A stretch of DNA of 64,000 nt from assembly GCA_020744425.1 (NCBI GenBank), contig JAGMUV010000007.1, forward strand, positions 930,001-994,000, read 5' to 3'. Numbering within the stretch: position 1 is the first letter of the stretch; each line of letters starts with the position of its first letter. The notes below the pieces were generated by a model. That model saw nothing but the letters and a program-made list of their open reading frames with translations, was not told the origin of the DNA and did no database searches. Of this stretch, positions 43,951-57,200 are shown piece after piece. The position numbers and the translations under genes are program-made. The DNA is from Dactylonectria macrodidyma (taxonomy: Eukaryota; Ascomycota; Sordariomycetes; Hypocreales; Nectriaceae).

Positions 43951-45889
43951 TCAACACCACTTCGTAGCCTTCTTCTTGGCCGAAATCATCAACAGTGGCG
44001 GGCTAAAGCGCTCCCACCAAGCCCTCTTCCTCTTCCATGGATATCCCATCGGTGCTCTCACTGGCTCTCGCCTCCGTGTGCGTGCCGGCTCAATCTCAAC
44101 CACGAGACTGTACTCGGTGTAGCCCAGGAATGTGTTGGGCCGGAACGTCACCCTCACCACAACATCTCCCAAGTCTACTAACCGTCCGTCGCTGCGTTTG
44201 GTTCGGAAACGGTCAATCATCTCCACAAACGTCTCCCGCGCCGAGAAGAGCTCCACGGGGTCGCGATCCAGCACGAAGATGTCTGGCTCCCCTTGCAGAT
44301 GCACCTCGGTCCGCGACGCCCCTGGCATAGCCCCCTTCCAGGGGAGGACTCGACACCATGGCTTGATGTGTTCCGCGCTTTCAGACCTGTTCTCTGACTC
44401 TATACCTCCATCTTCTCCCGGTTGTCCATAACCCCAGATGAGAAAAAACCCTCGCGACAATTCATTCTCCACGACGAAGACGCCAACATCGTTGTCTACG
44501 ATGTGCGAATCGTCCGAAACTAGTTCCGATGATCCGAGTGTGTAATGAAGTGTTGGCGGCTGAACTAGGGGGGTGACGAAGAGCTTCGGGTTCCCTCGAG
44601 CTGCCGGATATGCCTCTGTTAACGCTACTTGAAGGCGCCCAAACTGTGCGTCCTCTTCTTTGAAAGAAACTAGGCGAAAGAAGTCAGCCAGAATCATCAC
44701 ATGGACCCTCAACACTGTTGGACTTACCTCTTGCTGTGGTCAAGCTAGACATGGAACCGACGACCTTGCCTTGCGGGTGAGGCTCTAGTTGGATAAATGG
44801 CAACTCGTAGTATTGCTCGAACACCTTGCCGAGCCCACGTTTCTGTAAGACTATTCCAATTCTGGATTGACTCCCGTCAAATATACAATCAACTATTGCA
44901 ACAAAAAAGTGGCCCTTGATGACAATGTCTCCTGCGGCATACACAACGCAGGGACAGTGCAAGGCCTCGATGGCAAGGGTTCGGGGGTTTGTAATGGAGA
45001 CCCTCGAGGATGCTGACCCTTGGGCTTCTAGCCATCTCACACTCCCACTATACTCATAGTGGGAGGGATTCTGGCGCAACGGCGCCCCGGCACCCCAAGA
45101 GACCAGAACAGACGGGTCTCCGGTGTATTGGATGATTTCATGAAGCAGGCGCTGGAAGGCCTTGTCGCCTTCCCCATATAAGAGGGGCATGTTGACGTCG
45201 AAGAGTCCCAAGAGGCTGTACGCCGTGTCTTCTTCTCGGGTCGTCTTCCTGCCTGCGGCCCATGAGAGGCGAGCCGCAACACTGTAGGAGCTCAGGATAG
45301 ATCTGAGACGGTAATCTCGGCTGTGGTGGCGCTGCCATTGTATAAGATCGTAGGCGCTGGACGCAATGGGCTGTTTACGGGCGAGGACTGGCTCGTGGAT
45401 GTTGGTGATTTCCGAGATGGTGCGGGCCATGGAGTTCCTATCACCCATGTACTCCCAGTTCCGATCGTAAAAGGCCACCACCTCGGGGGCGATGAGCTCC
45501 TGCAGGGTCCAGCCTCGCTTGAACCATTGGCTCAAGGCGAAGCCATACCTATCATCCTTATCGACGTCGGCGAGGTAGGCATAGCACACAACGGCCTCGT
45601 GGTACCACAGGAACATAGAGTTGATGGCCTCGGACAGCTCGGCGCTGCTGCCCTTGTCGATGCAGCAAGTATCGATCCAGATGTAGTCCAGCTTGTCTTC
45701 GACGGCACGGGCGCAGGCCCTCGCAACCTTGGTGGCCCCCGGGGACGAGATGCGGTGCTGCCAGCCATCGCGGGCGGCATCTTGAAAGAGCAGTTCGGCA
45801 TCGCCCCAGCGGTGGGACAGAATGGCGTATCGCGGGGCCTGACCGACGAAAGACTCGAGGCAGAGCGTCCGGGCGTTGAGGAGGCGCAT
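43951..45889 (-). CDS. HET-domain (heterokaryon incompatibility) protein
   Basis: Two exons in transcript order: 45889-44728 and 44669-43951. The intron is 58 nt and the protein is 626 aa. The N-terminal 230 residues hold the HET domain with its three conserved blocks: YAILSHRWG near residue 22, YIWIDTCCIDK near 70, and RGWTLQELIAP near 125. The segment EEDTAYSLLGLFDVNMPLLYGEG is characteristic of the larger HET/ankyrin-NACHT group. The C-terminal 330 residues are a beta-rich region without a known repeat. HET proteins trigger cell death when incompatible hyphae fuse and often vary between strains. Codon usage resembles neighbouring genes. No disruption is visible. Confidence 0.93.
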
Positions 45890-47130
45890 GACACGCGGTC
45901 TGGAGTCGTGAGAGCGGTCCGGGCGAGGCGCATCAATTGCACCGGCCTGCTTGGATATGGAAGATCATGGTCTTTGAGAAGGGCTCGCTCGGGGAGGAGG
46001 GTATCATCAATGCGTGACAGGCTGTGAGGCAGCATCCAACCCGACCGGGGTTGCACATGGTGAGCACTGATCAGCGGAGAAGCCTTGAGACTGGATGTTG
46101 GCCGCGGTTGGCGGAGAGGTACCCCCAAGCGCCCCTCTCAGGGAGTCAAAGGGCCTAGGACACCCCTCTCAGAAGCCTGTAGGGCCTAGGACACACCTCC
46201 TATGCCCTCCGAGTCCTCTCATGGGCCTTGGTCACCAGCGGCCAACGGGTGGCGCAGGGCCCTGTAACGCCGGCCTAAGGCGAACCGCCACGAGGATATG
46301 CAACAACCAACAACTCTTTAGCGCATGTGCGGCCGCTAACAAAGAGCGCACCCGCTAAAGACATGGGGGTGTCACTGTTGGTCTGGACTCTAGTCTCGAG
46401 TCTGGACGTCATAGGGCTTCGGCCAAAGAGCAGAAATGCAAGGCGATGCAGTGTTCCTGGCTTTCAGCTTGCCTTGTGTAAGGTGTCACAATATTTGAAG
46501 TGCCAATACATTCCCAGACAGTTACGCCAAATGGGTAACTGTAGCCTATCGATGCATGTTCCACAGCACGGCACCAAGACTCTAAAACCATGGTAGCCAA
46601 CATACTGTAGACGCCATCGATGAGTGGCATGATACATCGCTGCTTCCACACAAAATAACACTTGGTTCGAGGCCCAAAACAGGAACATCGGTCTATCTGG
46701 GCTATATAAAACCCCTTAAAAGGACATGAATCGGACAGGGTGATGGTGGTTCAACGGCGTGAGTATGCTGCCACTTCCATCACCATCACGTCCCAAATCA
46801 GCGAAACACCACCACGATGCGCTGTACAGCGACCCCACAAGGCAACTGGGCAATTAATAAACCGCCGTCTCGCGTACCAACCGTGCGATGTGCTGCCCAC
46901 CGCATCATGGCAAAAATCTGCGGTGGGAGGGGCTTCTGCATGACGGTTGACAAAAACATCATCAAGGCAATTGTCCCGATATGGCGGGGGCAACAATCGC
47001 ACAATTTTGTCAGCGGCGTGGTGGGGTAATGTGCGCCAGCCTATCCCACCTGCCATAACCCTCGCACCGATTTCATTTACCTGTTTCGCCAGCAGCCTTG
47101 CTCTTCCAACACTCGCGCAGGTCCGCCAAA
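45890..47130. other. divergent promoter region, HET gene and MetAP2
   Basis: About 1.24 kb. It contains a 32-bp tandem duplication at 46132-46195 (CCCCTCTCAG...GGGCCTAGGACAC). An orphan TATATAAA lies near 46703, about 430 bp before the MetAP2 start. No supported frame was seen. Confidence 0.5.
46132..46195. repeat. two-copy imperfect tandem duplication, about 32 bp
   Basis: Two adjacent copies share CCCCTCTCAG at the left and GGGCCTAGGACAC at the right, with differences in the middle. The repeat is non-coding, upstream of the HET gene. Confidence 0.75.
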
Positions 47131-48661
<1,531 letters not shown>

Positions 48662-50033
48662 GCTATGCAAGTGGGAAGTGCTCAGTGTTGAAATGCGAGG
48701 ACGGTTCTGAAACACGACTCTCCTCTTTATTATATAGGGTAACCCCAATTTGAATGATGACATTTATCGTTTGTGGCGCATGCCAACACCAGTCATTGCA
48801 AGATATTGTAAGAGAGAGGCTCAGTGAAATGAATCGGAGTGTTTGCAGTGACTTGTGAGATGGGTAGACTTAGATACGTGCTAGTTGACTTTGGTGAGCG
48901 AGAAGATTCGGCAGAGCGTTGGGCATCACCGCCCAAGCAGCGTTTGTCCAACACGCGTTGCATATCCAATCATGCCACGGGACGGTGACATCAATGCCCG
49001 GTAAATGATTATGCAGCAGAGTGTCACTACAACGACATCCTTGAGCACCCCCATTCGTCTGCAAGATGCTCGATCGATCCAGAACACTGTGGCTGGCCAT
49101 GTACCAGGTTCATTAAGTGCAACACCTTCTCCAGCATTCCAGGGCAAACCCCAGATTGCCGATCCAGGGTCTCGACAGGTCAATTAGAAAGTCCCGATCG
49201 TCTCCGCTGGCGGATCGGGAGGGAACCCGTGGACTAATGTCGGATTGAGGGATCATCAATTGCCCAGTTGGTGAACGGGATTGGCGTTCGTCGAGGGACT
49301 TGGTAAGCTACTTCGCCTCCTCCGACTTCTTCCAGCGTCACCCGCCACCTTGTGGCTCAGTCCGGTCCGCTACAGACCCGGGGAGAGAACCGGTTGCTTC
49401 GCTGAAGCGGGCGATCCTGCAGCCCGGACCAATGGGTGCGCCAGGAAAAAACCTGCAAATTCCGAGGCTTTCTCGCGGTGTCGCTTGCGCCATGCCGCAT
49501 AAGGCTAGGGCACCGCCTGAACGGGCATAGCGGGTCAGTTGCAAGCGCTCGGGCCACGCAGCCGACGAGCTCCGAAGGGGCCACCGGAGATAGCGACTTT
49601 TCCTTCACATGCGGCGAAACAAATTTATTCCTAGGACGCGATTCCCCCCCCAGTGAAAAGGCCGCACGCACCCGCATTCGTTGAAGTTGTCGATCTTCAT
49701 CGTCGTTTTTCATCTGTTTGGGGCATCTTCATTAGAAGCGGGTTTCTTTGTCCCTTCCCTGCCGCCGCTGATTCAGACAAGACCTCATTGAAGGTTCCAA
49801 GCTCGGCTATCTTTTCTTGCCTGTACCTGTGCCTGTACCTGTACCTGTACCAAAGGAAAAAAAAGCCAGTCCTGTCTGACTCCGAACCTCCTTCTTTCCC
49901 GCCATCAACACCGCCTTCTGAGCCATCAGAACTTCTCTCCCTCATCCACCGCCTTTTGCATCCTACAAATTGTTCTTTTTGCCGACGACTCCTACGAACC
50001 CTTCTCTTCCCCTCACTCCGATCGATCGCCATC
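48662..50033. other. gene-free stretch and leader of the UPS2-like gene
   Basis: About 1.37 kb. The left part is the MetAP2 3' region. Frames of up to 118 codons at 49281-49713 look like chance in GC-rich DNA. The right end is a C/T-rich leader containing CTGTACC repeats at 49821-49851. Confidence 0.45.
49821..49851 (+). repeat. CTGTAC(C) short tandem repeat
   Basis: Five consecutive CTGTAC/CTGTGC hexamers occur in the presumed 5' untranslated region of the downstream PRELI-domain gene. One copy carries a G for A change. Confidence 0.85.
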
Positions 50034-50597
50034 ATGAAGGTCTTCTCCAACACCGTCACCTTCAACTACTCTTGGGACGAAGTCTCGTCCGCCAACTGGC
50101 GCAAGTATGGCCCGTGGAACAACAAGTCAGAGCACGTCATCGCTGTCGACACCCTCTCCCGCGAGGTCGACCCCGAAACGGGAATCATGCGCACTGAGCG
50201 CCTGATTACCTGCAAGCAGTCCTGCCCCGACTGGATCAAGACCGTCATGGGCACTAGCTTCGAGAACCAACACGTCTACGAGGCCAGCTACGTCGACCCG
50301 GCAAATAAGACCGTCACTATGGTCAGCCAGAACTTGACCTACAACAACCTGGTTAACATCCAGGAGGAGGTCATCTACCGACCCCTCGGCGACCACCAGA
50401 CCCAGTTCCTGCAGACAGCAAACATCACCGCTCTCTGCGGTGGCTGGCAGCGAATTAAGAACAGCATCGAGGATGCCCTCGTTGGCAAGTTCAAGGAGAA
50501 CGCCGTCAAGGGCCGCGAGGGCTTTGAGCGTGTTCTCATGATGAGCCGCAAGGTGTTTGCCGAGGAGAAGCAGCGCCAACAGCAAATGGTGATGTGA
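50034..50597 (+). CDS. PRELI/MSF1-domain lipid-transfer protein, Ups2/SLMO-type
   Basis: A single exon from ATG 50034 (ATCATGAAGG context) encodes 187 aa, essentially all PRELI/MSF1 domain. The start MKVFSNTVTFNYSWDEVSSANWRKYGP and the central HVIAVDTLSREVDPETG...RTERLITCKQ follow yeast Ups2/Ups3 and animal Slowmo (VIAVDVLRRE, TERLITVKQ) more closely than Ups1. The helix near the C-terminus (GFERVLMMSRKVFAEEKQRQQQ) closes the lipid pocket. With its Mdm35 partner such proteins shuttle phosphatidylserine (Ups2) across the mitochondrial intermembrane space. The frame extends upstream without a Met of good context, and that part is leader DNA. Confidence 0.93.
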   Translation: MKVFSNTVTFNYSWDEVSSANWRKYGPWNNKSEHVIAVDTLSREVDPETGIMRTERLITCKQSCPDWIKTVMGTSFENQHVYEASYVDPANKTVTMVSQNLTYNNLVNIQEEVIYRPLGDHQTQFLQTANITALCGGWQRIKNSIEDALVGKFKENAVKGREGFERVLMMSRKVFAEEKQRQQQMVM

Positions 50598-51858
50598 TTG
50601 TGTGACTCCACAGTCCATGTCTTTCCAATGGTTCGCACATCCAACGCTTCACACTACCACCAACCTCCTCCATCCGCAACGCCATCGGCCGCTTCGCATC
50701 TTGCCCGCGCCTAGCGGGAGTCTTGCACAAACGACCCATCTCCACTATGACATCTGTTATACCAACGACACCAAAACTACGCACGACAACGAAAAGACGA
50801 ATTTCTGTACATGAGCGCAAAAAAAGAAAGGGCAGCGGGAAGAGCCTTGCATTTGAGCATTTACATCGGTCACGGCGTTTAGAGGGTTAAAATTCAAAAG
50901 ACGGGGATTGAAGAGAGTCGAGGTTTTCCGGTTCCTGCGTACTCGGTCGACGAAAACCCCGGGGTACTTGTTTGTGTTCTGTTTCTTTCATTTCGAGGAG
51001 TTCGTCGGTTTATACCCCCGGTCTATTAGACAGTCTACCAGCACCCTGGGCCTTGCGGAAAGAGTTCCCATGCCCATATGCCTAGAACGGGCCTTATTGA
51101 TAGAGTTACCGATTAGACAGTTATTCAGTCAAGATGAAGAAGATTACTGAATATTTACGCATTATTGCTACGTGTTTATCCCTTGACGTGAAGTTTGCCC
51201 CCCTCCTGCTTGCTGGTCACGGAACGATGACTCGACATCTAAACAATGATTTCCCTGCATAAAGAACCCGTCCGCCTGTCAATGTTGCGTGTCAAAGTGC
51301 ATTTGCGCACTGGCTCACCTCTGCCGTGTGCTCTCGATGCTAGGCTGGTCCACACAACGCGGAGAAGCGATACCGCTGCGGGGAAAATCTTGTTAGCGCT
51401 TAAGAGCTCGGAGGGATGGGCTAGAGACGGTAGTGGAGTTCCTTTACCGAGAGCGAGAGCGTGTTGCCGGACTGACCGAAGAAATCGGCTACGGGTTATG
51501 TTAGCTTTTGCTTTGAGCCAGCGACACCTAATGGAAGAGTTTGCGAGGCGCTGCTACCCGTCTTTACTAGGTCACGGAGATGGTTCGGGGGTCGGCAAGT
51601 AGACAATAGGATGGGGGATTTTGTTCAATCGAAGATGTGTTGGATTGTTCTGCTGTCTGTTGAAATGCTAACATGGAGGATCCTCAAATGAGTTGTCCCT
51701 GTCTGCGTCTGCAAATATAGACGTCATTCCTTTAGATGTCCTCGGCCCAGTCCGATATGCCTCCCTGGGCACCCTAACCAAGCTTCCTCATCTCCGCAAT
51801 GTCATGGCAGAAGCTACCTAGACAAGACGCTCTCCACCAAAGGCTATTGGTCATTCCT
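50598..51858. other. convergent 3' intergenic region
   Basis: About 1.26 kb between the UPS2-like gene and the TAG-interrupted gene. Between 51750 and 51900 the DNA contains an imperfect duplication: CATTCCTTTAG...GTCC followed by CCCAGTCCGA occurs near 51727 and again near 51853, so the 3' end of the next gene has been copied in part. No supported frame was seen. Confidence 0.5.
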
Positions 51859-52827
51859 TTAGTTGTCCTCCTCCCAGTCCGAGATGTTGCCCTCGACACC
51901 ATAAGCATACTTCCTCATCTCCACAATGTCATAGCAAAAGCTAGACAAGACGCTCTCCAAAGGCGATTCCTCCTGTCTCACCTCCCAACCATGTTCCGGG
52001 TCGAGAGCCCTCGTGGCGACATTCCGCAGAACATGCTTGTGCTTCTCCCGTGTTCTCATCGAGTCATACTCCTCCTCATGATGGATGCGGTAGAACGTGT
52101 CCACCGTCTCTGAGCATCGGCGCATTGACAAGGCCGGATTTTCTTTGAGCACGTCTTGCTGCTTCACCGTCACTATGTTAGGGTACTCCTTGCCGACTTC
52201 TTCGTACAGCGCCGCGAGAACACGGTGCTCCTCGACGGTGCGTTCATGCTGGTCGTTGAGATGCTGCGCGAGGACATCGGTTTCGTAAGGGCCCTCGGTG
52301 TGCTGCGCGGCCTTGACATCATCGGCGTACTAAGCCGAAAGGGCTTTCTTGAGCTGCGCGCGGCAGAGGCGGACGTGCAGGCGCTTCATGACAACGTCGC
52401 GAAGCGTGGCGTTGAAGCTGCTGTCGAAGAAGCCGGGGCCGAGGTCGCCGCCGTAGCCGGGTTCGTATCCAGGGACGTGGGGAGTGGTAGTGTATGCAAG
52501 ATGCATGTCCCAGACGCGGCGCAGAAGCCGGATCGAAATCTCGCCAAACTTGCGAACCAGTTCGACGGGCATGCCGTGGACTCGCTTTTGACCGTCCTCG
52601 TAGTGATACGCGGCTTCCATCTCGCGACAGAGGGGTAGAATGCGTTCCTGCAAGGTTCGGTCGTTTATTTCATCAATGTCGCGGAGGGCATCCCAGAGTG
52701 AGGTCTCACGGCTGCGAACATGGGGGAAGCGCAGTGGGAAGGGCTTCGGGGCGTGTACATTTGGTGGAGGACACCATACCGGATGGCAGGTGACTAACTC
52801 CGATGGGAGAATACCCTGGGGCTGCAT
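51859..52827 (-). CDS. protein of unknown function, interrupted by one in-frame TAG
   Basis: A single exon from ATG 52827 to the stop at 51859 forms one frame of 322 codons broken only by TAG at 52332-52330 (codon 166). Before it: CHPVWCPPPNVHAP, a helical region (SLWDALRDIDEINDRTLQERILP) and MKRLHVRLCRAQLKKALSA. After it: YADDVKAAQHTEGPYETD, LAALYEEVGKEYPNI and an acidic end (GNISDWEEDN). GC-rich third positions continue across the stop, so the downstream part is real coding sequence. The only phase-compatible intron (45 nt, GTCCGC donor) is poor and would remove a good helix. The stop sits in a perfect hairpin (UCGGC-UUAGUAC-GCCGA), suggesting A-to-I recoding to Trp. Otherwise it is a nonsense allele yielding 165 aa. 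A TATA box lies at 52981-52986. The family is not recognised. Confidence 0.68.
52322..52338 (-). promoter_or_regulatory. hairpin around in-frame UAG, candidate A-to-I editing site
   Basis: In the transcript UCGGC pairs perfectly with GCCGA and leaves the 7-nt loop UUAGUAC. The A of UAG is at loop position 3, preceded by U. This matches the loop-located UAG sites edited to UGG in fungal sexual tissue. Confidence 0.5.
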
Positions 52828-53621
52828 GGCGTAGGACACTCGGCAGTGTAAGTGGTTCAGGTGAGCTGTGAAGGCTGATGGTGTGATGTGAATGAAGACT
52901 CCTGATGGTCACAATGGAGAGAGACCAAGGGGGATTGAGGTTGAGAGTGGAAGTGAGTTGCCCTGGCCATCTCGAAGAGCTTTATAGACTTCGCGCCATG
53001 GTTTGTTAGCTAACAGGTGAATGGAGATAAAGTGAAGAAGAGGTGTTGGGGCGGGTGTTTAGCTACTGGAAACACACAACTAGCGTTTGATGCTCGTTTG
53101 AAGCACATAAACAAAAAAAAACAATTCGGCAGCTCTCGGTCAATTGAGCCAGTCATGACAACGTGGGAACAACAGAACCAAAAAAAATCACAGAGTACAG
53201 GACGGTGCATGATGAATCATAGGGTATCATTCAAACTCCAAGTCTAGCGTTTGAAACCTCTGGCCATTCTCTTGTCGAGGTCATATATGTGAATCTATCA
53301 CCTGTTCTTGGTTGCTGTTGTCGTCCCTCAGCTAGATCGTGCCTCTGCAGTACCTCTTTTATCTCAACATTGGCTCCACATGTTTGAGAAATTGATTTGT
53401 GTACAGCCAAGTGTAGCATTGGGGGATGAGACATGGCGTAGTGAACACGACTTGCTCATCAAGTGTGAACTGCACCAGGTTCTATAGCAGTACTCCGATG
53501 TGCCAACGATTGCGTTTTCGGGACCAGCCCTTCAATTGTTGTAGGCTTGTGCTGCGAAGGATGGACTCGGGGAGAGGTTTCATCCTCTTCTTCCTCAACC
53601 ATCTCATGTAGCCGTGTTACT
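52828..53621. other. promoter region and intergenic DNA
   Basis: About 800 bp: the promoter of the TAG-interrupted gene, with TATAAA on the minus strand at 52986-52981, and the 3' region of the p25 gene. Only short frames occur. Confidence 0.5.
52981..52986 (-). promoter_or_regulatory. TATA box of the TAG-interrupted gene
   Basis: TATAAA on the minus strand, 154 bp upstream of ATG 52827, is followed by a C/A-rich leader. An intact core promoter argues that the gene is still transcribed. Confidence 0.55.
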
Positions 53622-54280
53622 TCATGAAGCCGGCGGCTGAGGATTGTTGCCAACCGTCTTGTAGAGGTCCCTTAGCTCAAACTCGTCATATCCACCCTCG
53701 GGAATCTCGCCCACCACCTTGGCCGGCTGTCCAGCGACGATGGAGAAGCTGGGTATCACCATGGTGGGCGGCACGACGGAGCCGTCAAGGATCTTGACGT
53801 AGTCCTTGATGATGGCAAACTCGCCGACAGTGCAGCCCTTGCCGATGTGGACGTGGTTGCCGACGCTGGCGGCCTGGACGATGGTGCCCTGGCCGACGAA
53901 GACGTGGTCGCCCATGCGCAGTGGCATGAAGGTGTAGGCACCCTTGTAAATGCGGCCCGGCGGACGGAGGAGTGCGCCGCGGGCCAGGAAGCAGTAGCGG
54001 CCGATGGCGACGGCGGTCGTGTTGACAGGGGCGGCGCCAGCGGACGAGGAGGAGGACGGGGCGGTGCGGGCGAGATCGCCACGGATCATGACTTCGGGCT
54101 GGATGACCGTCTTGCCGCCGAGCATGATGTTTTGCGTGCCGACGAGGACGGCCTTGCGGGCGACCTTGTTGCCGGTATCCTGAAAGGGAGGGCGTCAGTT
54201 GGAGATGGCAAGGGCTGCTGTGAAACGCAATGGTAGCTTACGGTCTCAATGTACTCGCCCTTGGCGGGACGGCGCGACAT
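53622..54280 (-). CDS. dynactin subunit p25 (DCTN5-like), left-handed beta-helix
   Basis: Two exons in transcript order: 54280-54242 and 54179-53622. The intron is 62 nt and the protein is 198 aa. The first exon encodes MSRRPAKGEYIET, and the splice continues with DTGNKVARKAVLVGTQNIMLGGKTVIQPEVMIRGDLA, the typical start of p25. Hexapeptide-repeat coils follow (GDHVFVGQGTIVQAASVGNHVHIGKGCTVGEFAIIKDYVKILDGSVVPP), ending with FSIVAGQPAKVVGEIPEG. A Ser/Ala-rich insert (SSSSSAGAAPVN) lies between early coils. p25 is in the pointed-end complex of dynactin and links dynein to early endosomes, which matters for nuclear migration and hyphal growth. The length fits the family. The identification is firm. 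Confidence 0.93.
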
Positions 54281-57200
54281 GGTGGGCGGACCGTTGAAGT
54301 CGCGGCCTTGTTCAGAGGCACAGAGGTCTGGATGTCCGTGGATCGGAGCGGCGACGGAGGTGGAGGCGGAGGTGGAGGGAGAGTTCGCGACCAGAACCGG
54401 CTCGTTTCGCGAAGCTCTGTCGGACCGAGCTGTAGTAGAAGTGGGGCCGGATTCTTGGTTCTGTGCGTAAGGCAGGTAGCTCCCGCCAGACAGCTAAAGG
54501 AAGGTACCTGAGCTAGCACGAAACACCAAACACCTACACCACTAAAGCCAAAACTACGACTGAGACACTGACACAATCACCGTTGGCTGAAGCAGACGAT
54601 GGCACCTGACACTAAACAAAATCAATTAACTGGGAGTTTCTCGGGTATCTGCTCCGTTTCACAGCCCTACATCGCGCTCCTCCGCAAAGCTTCGCCATCT
54701 CCCCCCTTCAAAGATCAAACCAAACGCCCTTGTCAACGTCGCACCGGCATCTTAGCGAGTTCTTCTCCCCAGTCCGAACGTGGTTGAGCACGGCCGCTTC
54801 GCCCGCACTAGGGACGAACTCGAGACGATGAAACGCCCTCCCACGTTGAAAGAGTCGAGACGAAAAGGATCGGCTCTGATCCTTTGCTGATCTGAGACCT
54901 AGACTGAGATCAAACCGTCATCGAGAAGATTACCTGGGTCTGTCAGAGCTTCAGCTCGTCCCGGCGCCGCGGGGCACCCTTCCTGCGGGCCATGCAGGAG
55001 TGAGGCCAAAAATCGCGGCCTCGAAAGCAAGGAAAGTCTCCGGAAAAACTACGACCAACGGGCATCACACGTTATGTCGTTGCAATGGCTGACCCTCGCA
55101 GAATTGTGCATGAGTGGAGGGTATGATTTTTTTTTACTCGGTCAGACGTTGCAGTTGCACAGCTTGCGACTATCGACTCTCCTTCTGTTGGTGTGCATCA
55201 GCTTTCCAACAAGGTTGATGCGGTGCGACGGTGCAATCACCACAACGAGGCGACAGTGAGAGTATCTTTTTTTACGAACGCCCCAACTGATGCTTAGTTT
55301 CTGGTTTGTGGGGTAAAGGATGATAATGTGAGCCCGAGTCATTGCATCAACCCGCCTGAATTGAGTCTCACCGGCGTTGTCGCTCTTGTCATTGCTACCC
55401 CATATACCGAGTCGTCTTTCGAAGGAATCTAAGCTACCTCGCGCGATCCAACCATGACGACCAAGCCATGACGAACACCAAACACCAAGACACCCATCGT
55501 CAAAGTTGAATTCAGCCAGCGTCTGTCAGCGTCTCTGCGCCCCAATTTAGAATCCCTTGGCTCCTAGACGCCGTGCCATCCTTTTTTCTCATTCTGGGTA
55601 TTCAGTGCAACCCACCGCCTAGCCCACCACTCAGCAACGTCCGCCTGCCACCCCCGAGTCGTCCCGTGCCGCAACCCACAGAGACTTCGGTGCCGTGCCA
55701 TTCAAATGCTCCCCATCTGACTCGAGGAATTGGGGCGTCATGGGAGCAGCCAGGGAGGGGGGCGATAGGACCATAGTGAGTGGCACCCATCCACCATTGA
55801 ACTCCTCCGCGTCTGTAATAGAGTAGGCGCGCGCCCACCCTCTTCTTTTCGAATGCGACGCTACTTTCTACTTGCACTATGTGTGCATATTGTGTGTGCC
55901 ACAGCATACCTCTTTTCCTTTCGTGTCTTCTTTGCACATGGAAGACGCATAGCTGCGCAATTAATCTCCCGAGAGCACATGCAGCCATGCGGAGAAAGGG
56001 CAAAGAGGGGAGATGAAGCCTTTGCCTCGCTCATCAGTGGCCATGCTTGCTTCGTCCTGGGGTTCAGTGAGGCCGGAAGTGGCGTGGTGGCGTCTGCCCC
56101 TCCAGCTGGGCCTTCGTGCAGTCGCGAAACAGTCCGTCAATATCGATGTTACGCATCACCGTTCACCTTCAACATGGGCGAGATTCCCCCTCAAACCCCT
56201 CTCTTTTCTCTCGCCCTCCTGTCACGGAAGCCAACCTCGAGCAGCTCCTCTCCCCTCCCTTGCCTTACCCGTCCGCTCAGACCTTCTTCTCCCGTCTTTC
56301 TGCTCCGCCCGAGATCCCCGTCGAATCGAAGGCCCTGGTGCGTGCCCTTCTGCCTTGTGGGGATGGCCGGTTGGGGGAACCTTTTGGACTTGGCCCTGGG
56401 CCGCAACGTTCCGAGGTCGCCCAGCATCCAGGGGGACGTTGATCCTTGTTTTAGGAATGGGGCAGACTTGACCCGGTCAAGAGGAGGTGAAAATCGGAAC
56501 ATGTTTGCTTCCAGACCCTGGCCGCCGCCTTCTCGTCTCCTCGCCGCTGGCTGAATCTGCCCCATTGTATGAACGCGTTGCTGGCTTGCTGCAGCACTGG
56601 GCTCAGGCCGACAACCTGCTCCATGCTCCATATCTACGGGGCACCAACTTGGGCAACTGGGGCAGTCGAGACCAAGATCACGGGCGCTCACATGGCGAAT
56701 CACAACCCCTGTTTTCGACCCTTATCCCCGATCCGCGCCGCAAGGCGAGGTATGGCAGGGTAGAAGAGGGCCCATCTTGATGCCGAGACTCTTGGCTCGA
56801 AGCCAAGAGGACCTCCGCGGCACGGCAGCTTGGCCCCGTCGCTTCTCTTCGCTTGTTTCGAGACAACCAACATGGGAAGGTGAGTTGTCCAAGAGTGGAA
56901 GTTGGATTTTCACCGCAGCACACACATCCAACATAGGAATGATGGATGGGATGGGGATGGGCTGAGTAGGATGATCAATCCGGGCTCAGCATTCAAAATT
57001 AAACAATGGAATAATACAGCATACTAAGCCCCACCGTGAGATACAATCGGCAGGATGCCATGCCGTCCGGACCACTGCGCTTCCGAGCATATTTGCGGTG
57101 CTGCTGCGCCAGCTGTTCAAGCGTCTGGGCGTGAGAAAGTAGCGCGGACGGTTGTTCACCGTTTACCAACCAAATTTGCCCTCTTTTTTGTTTGTTTGTT

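Noticed and set aside
49281..49713. Overlapping frames before the UPS2-like gene
   Set aside because: GC-rich leader or intergenic DNA without domain or consistent frame.
52320..52370. A 45-nt intron (GTCCGC...CTTAG) that would remove the in-frame TAG in the minus-strand gene
   Set aside because: The donor is poor, no branch site is seen, the length is below the shortest introns in most other genes here, and it would delete a well-formed helix. It is kept only as an alternative to editing.
55853..56554. 233-codon plus-strand frame with a hydrophobic start
   Set aside because: The N-terminus resembles a signal peptide, but the rest is Ser/Pro/Arg low-complexity sequence with several equally open overlapping frames. 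No splice or promoter support.
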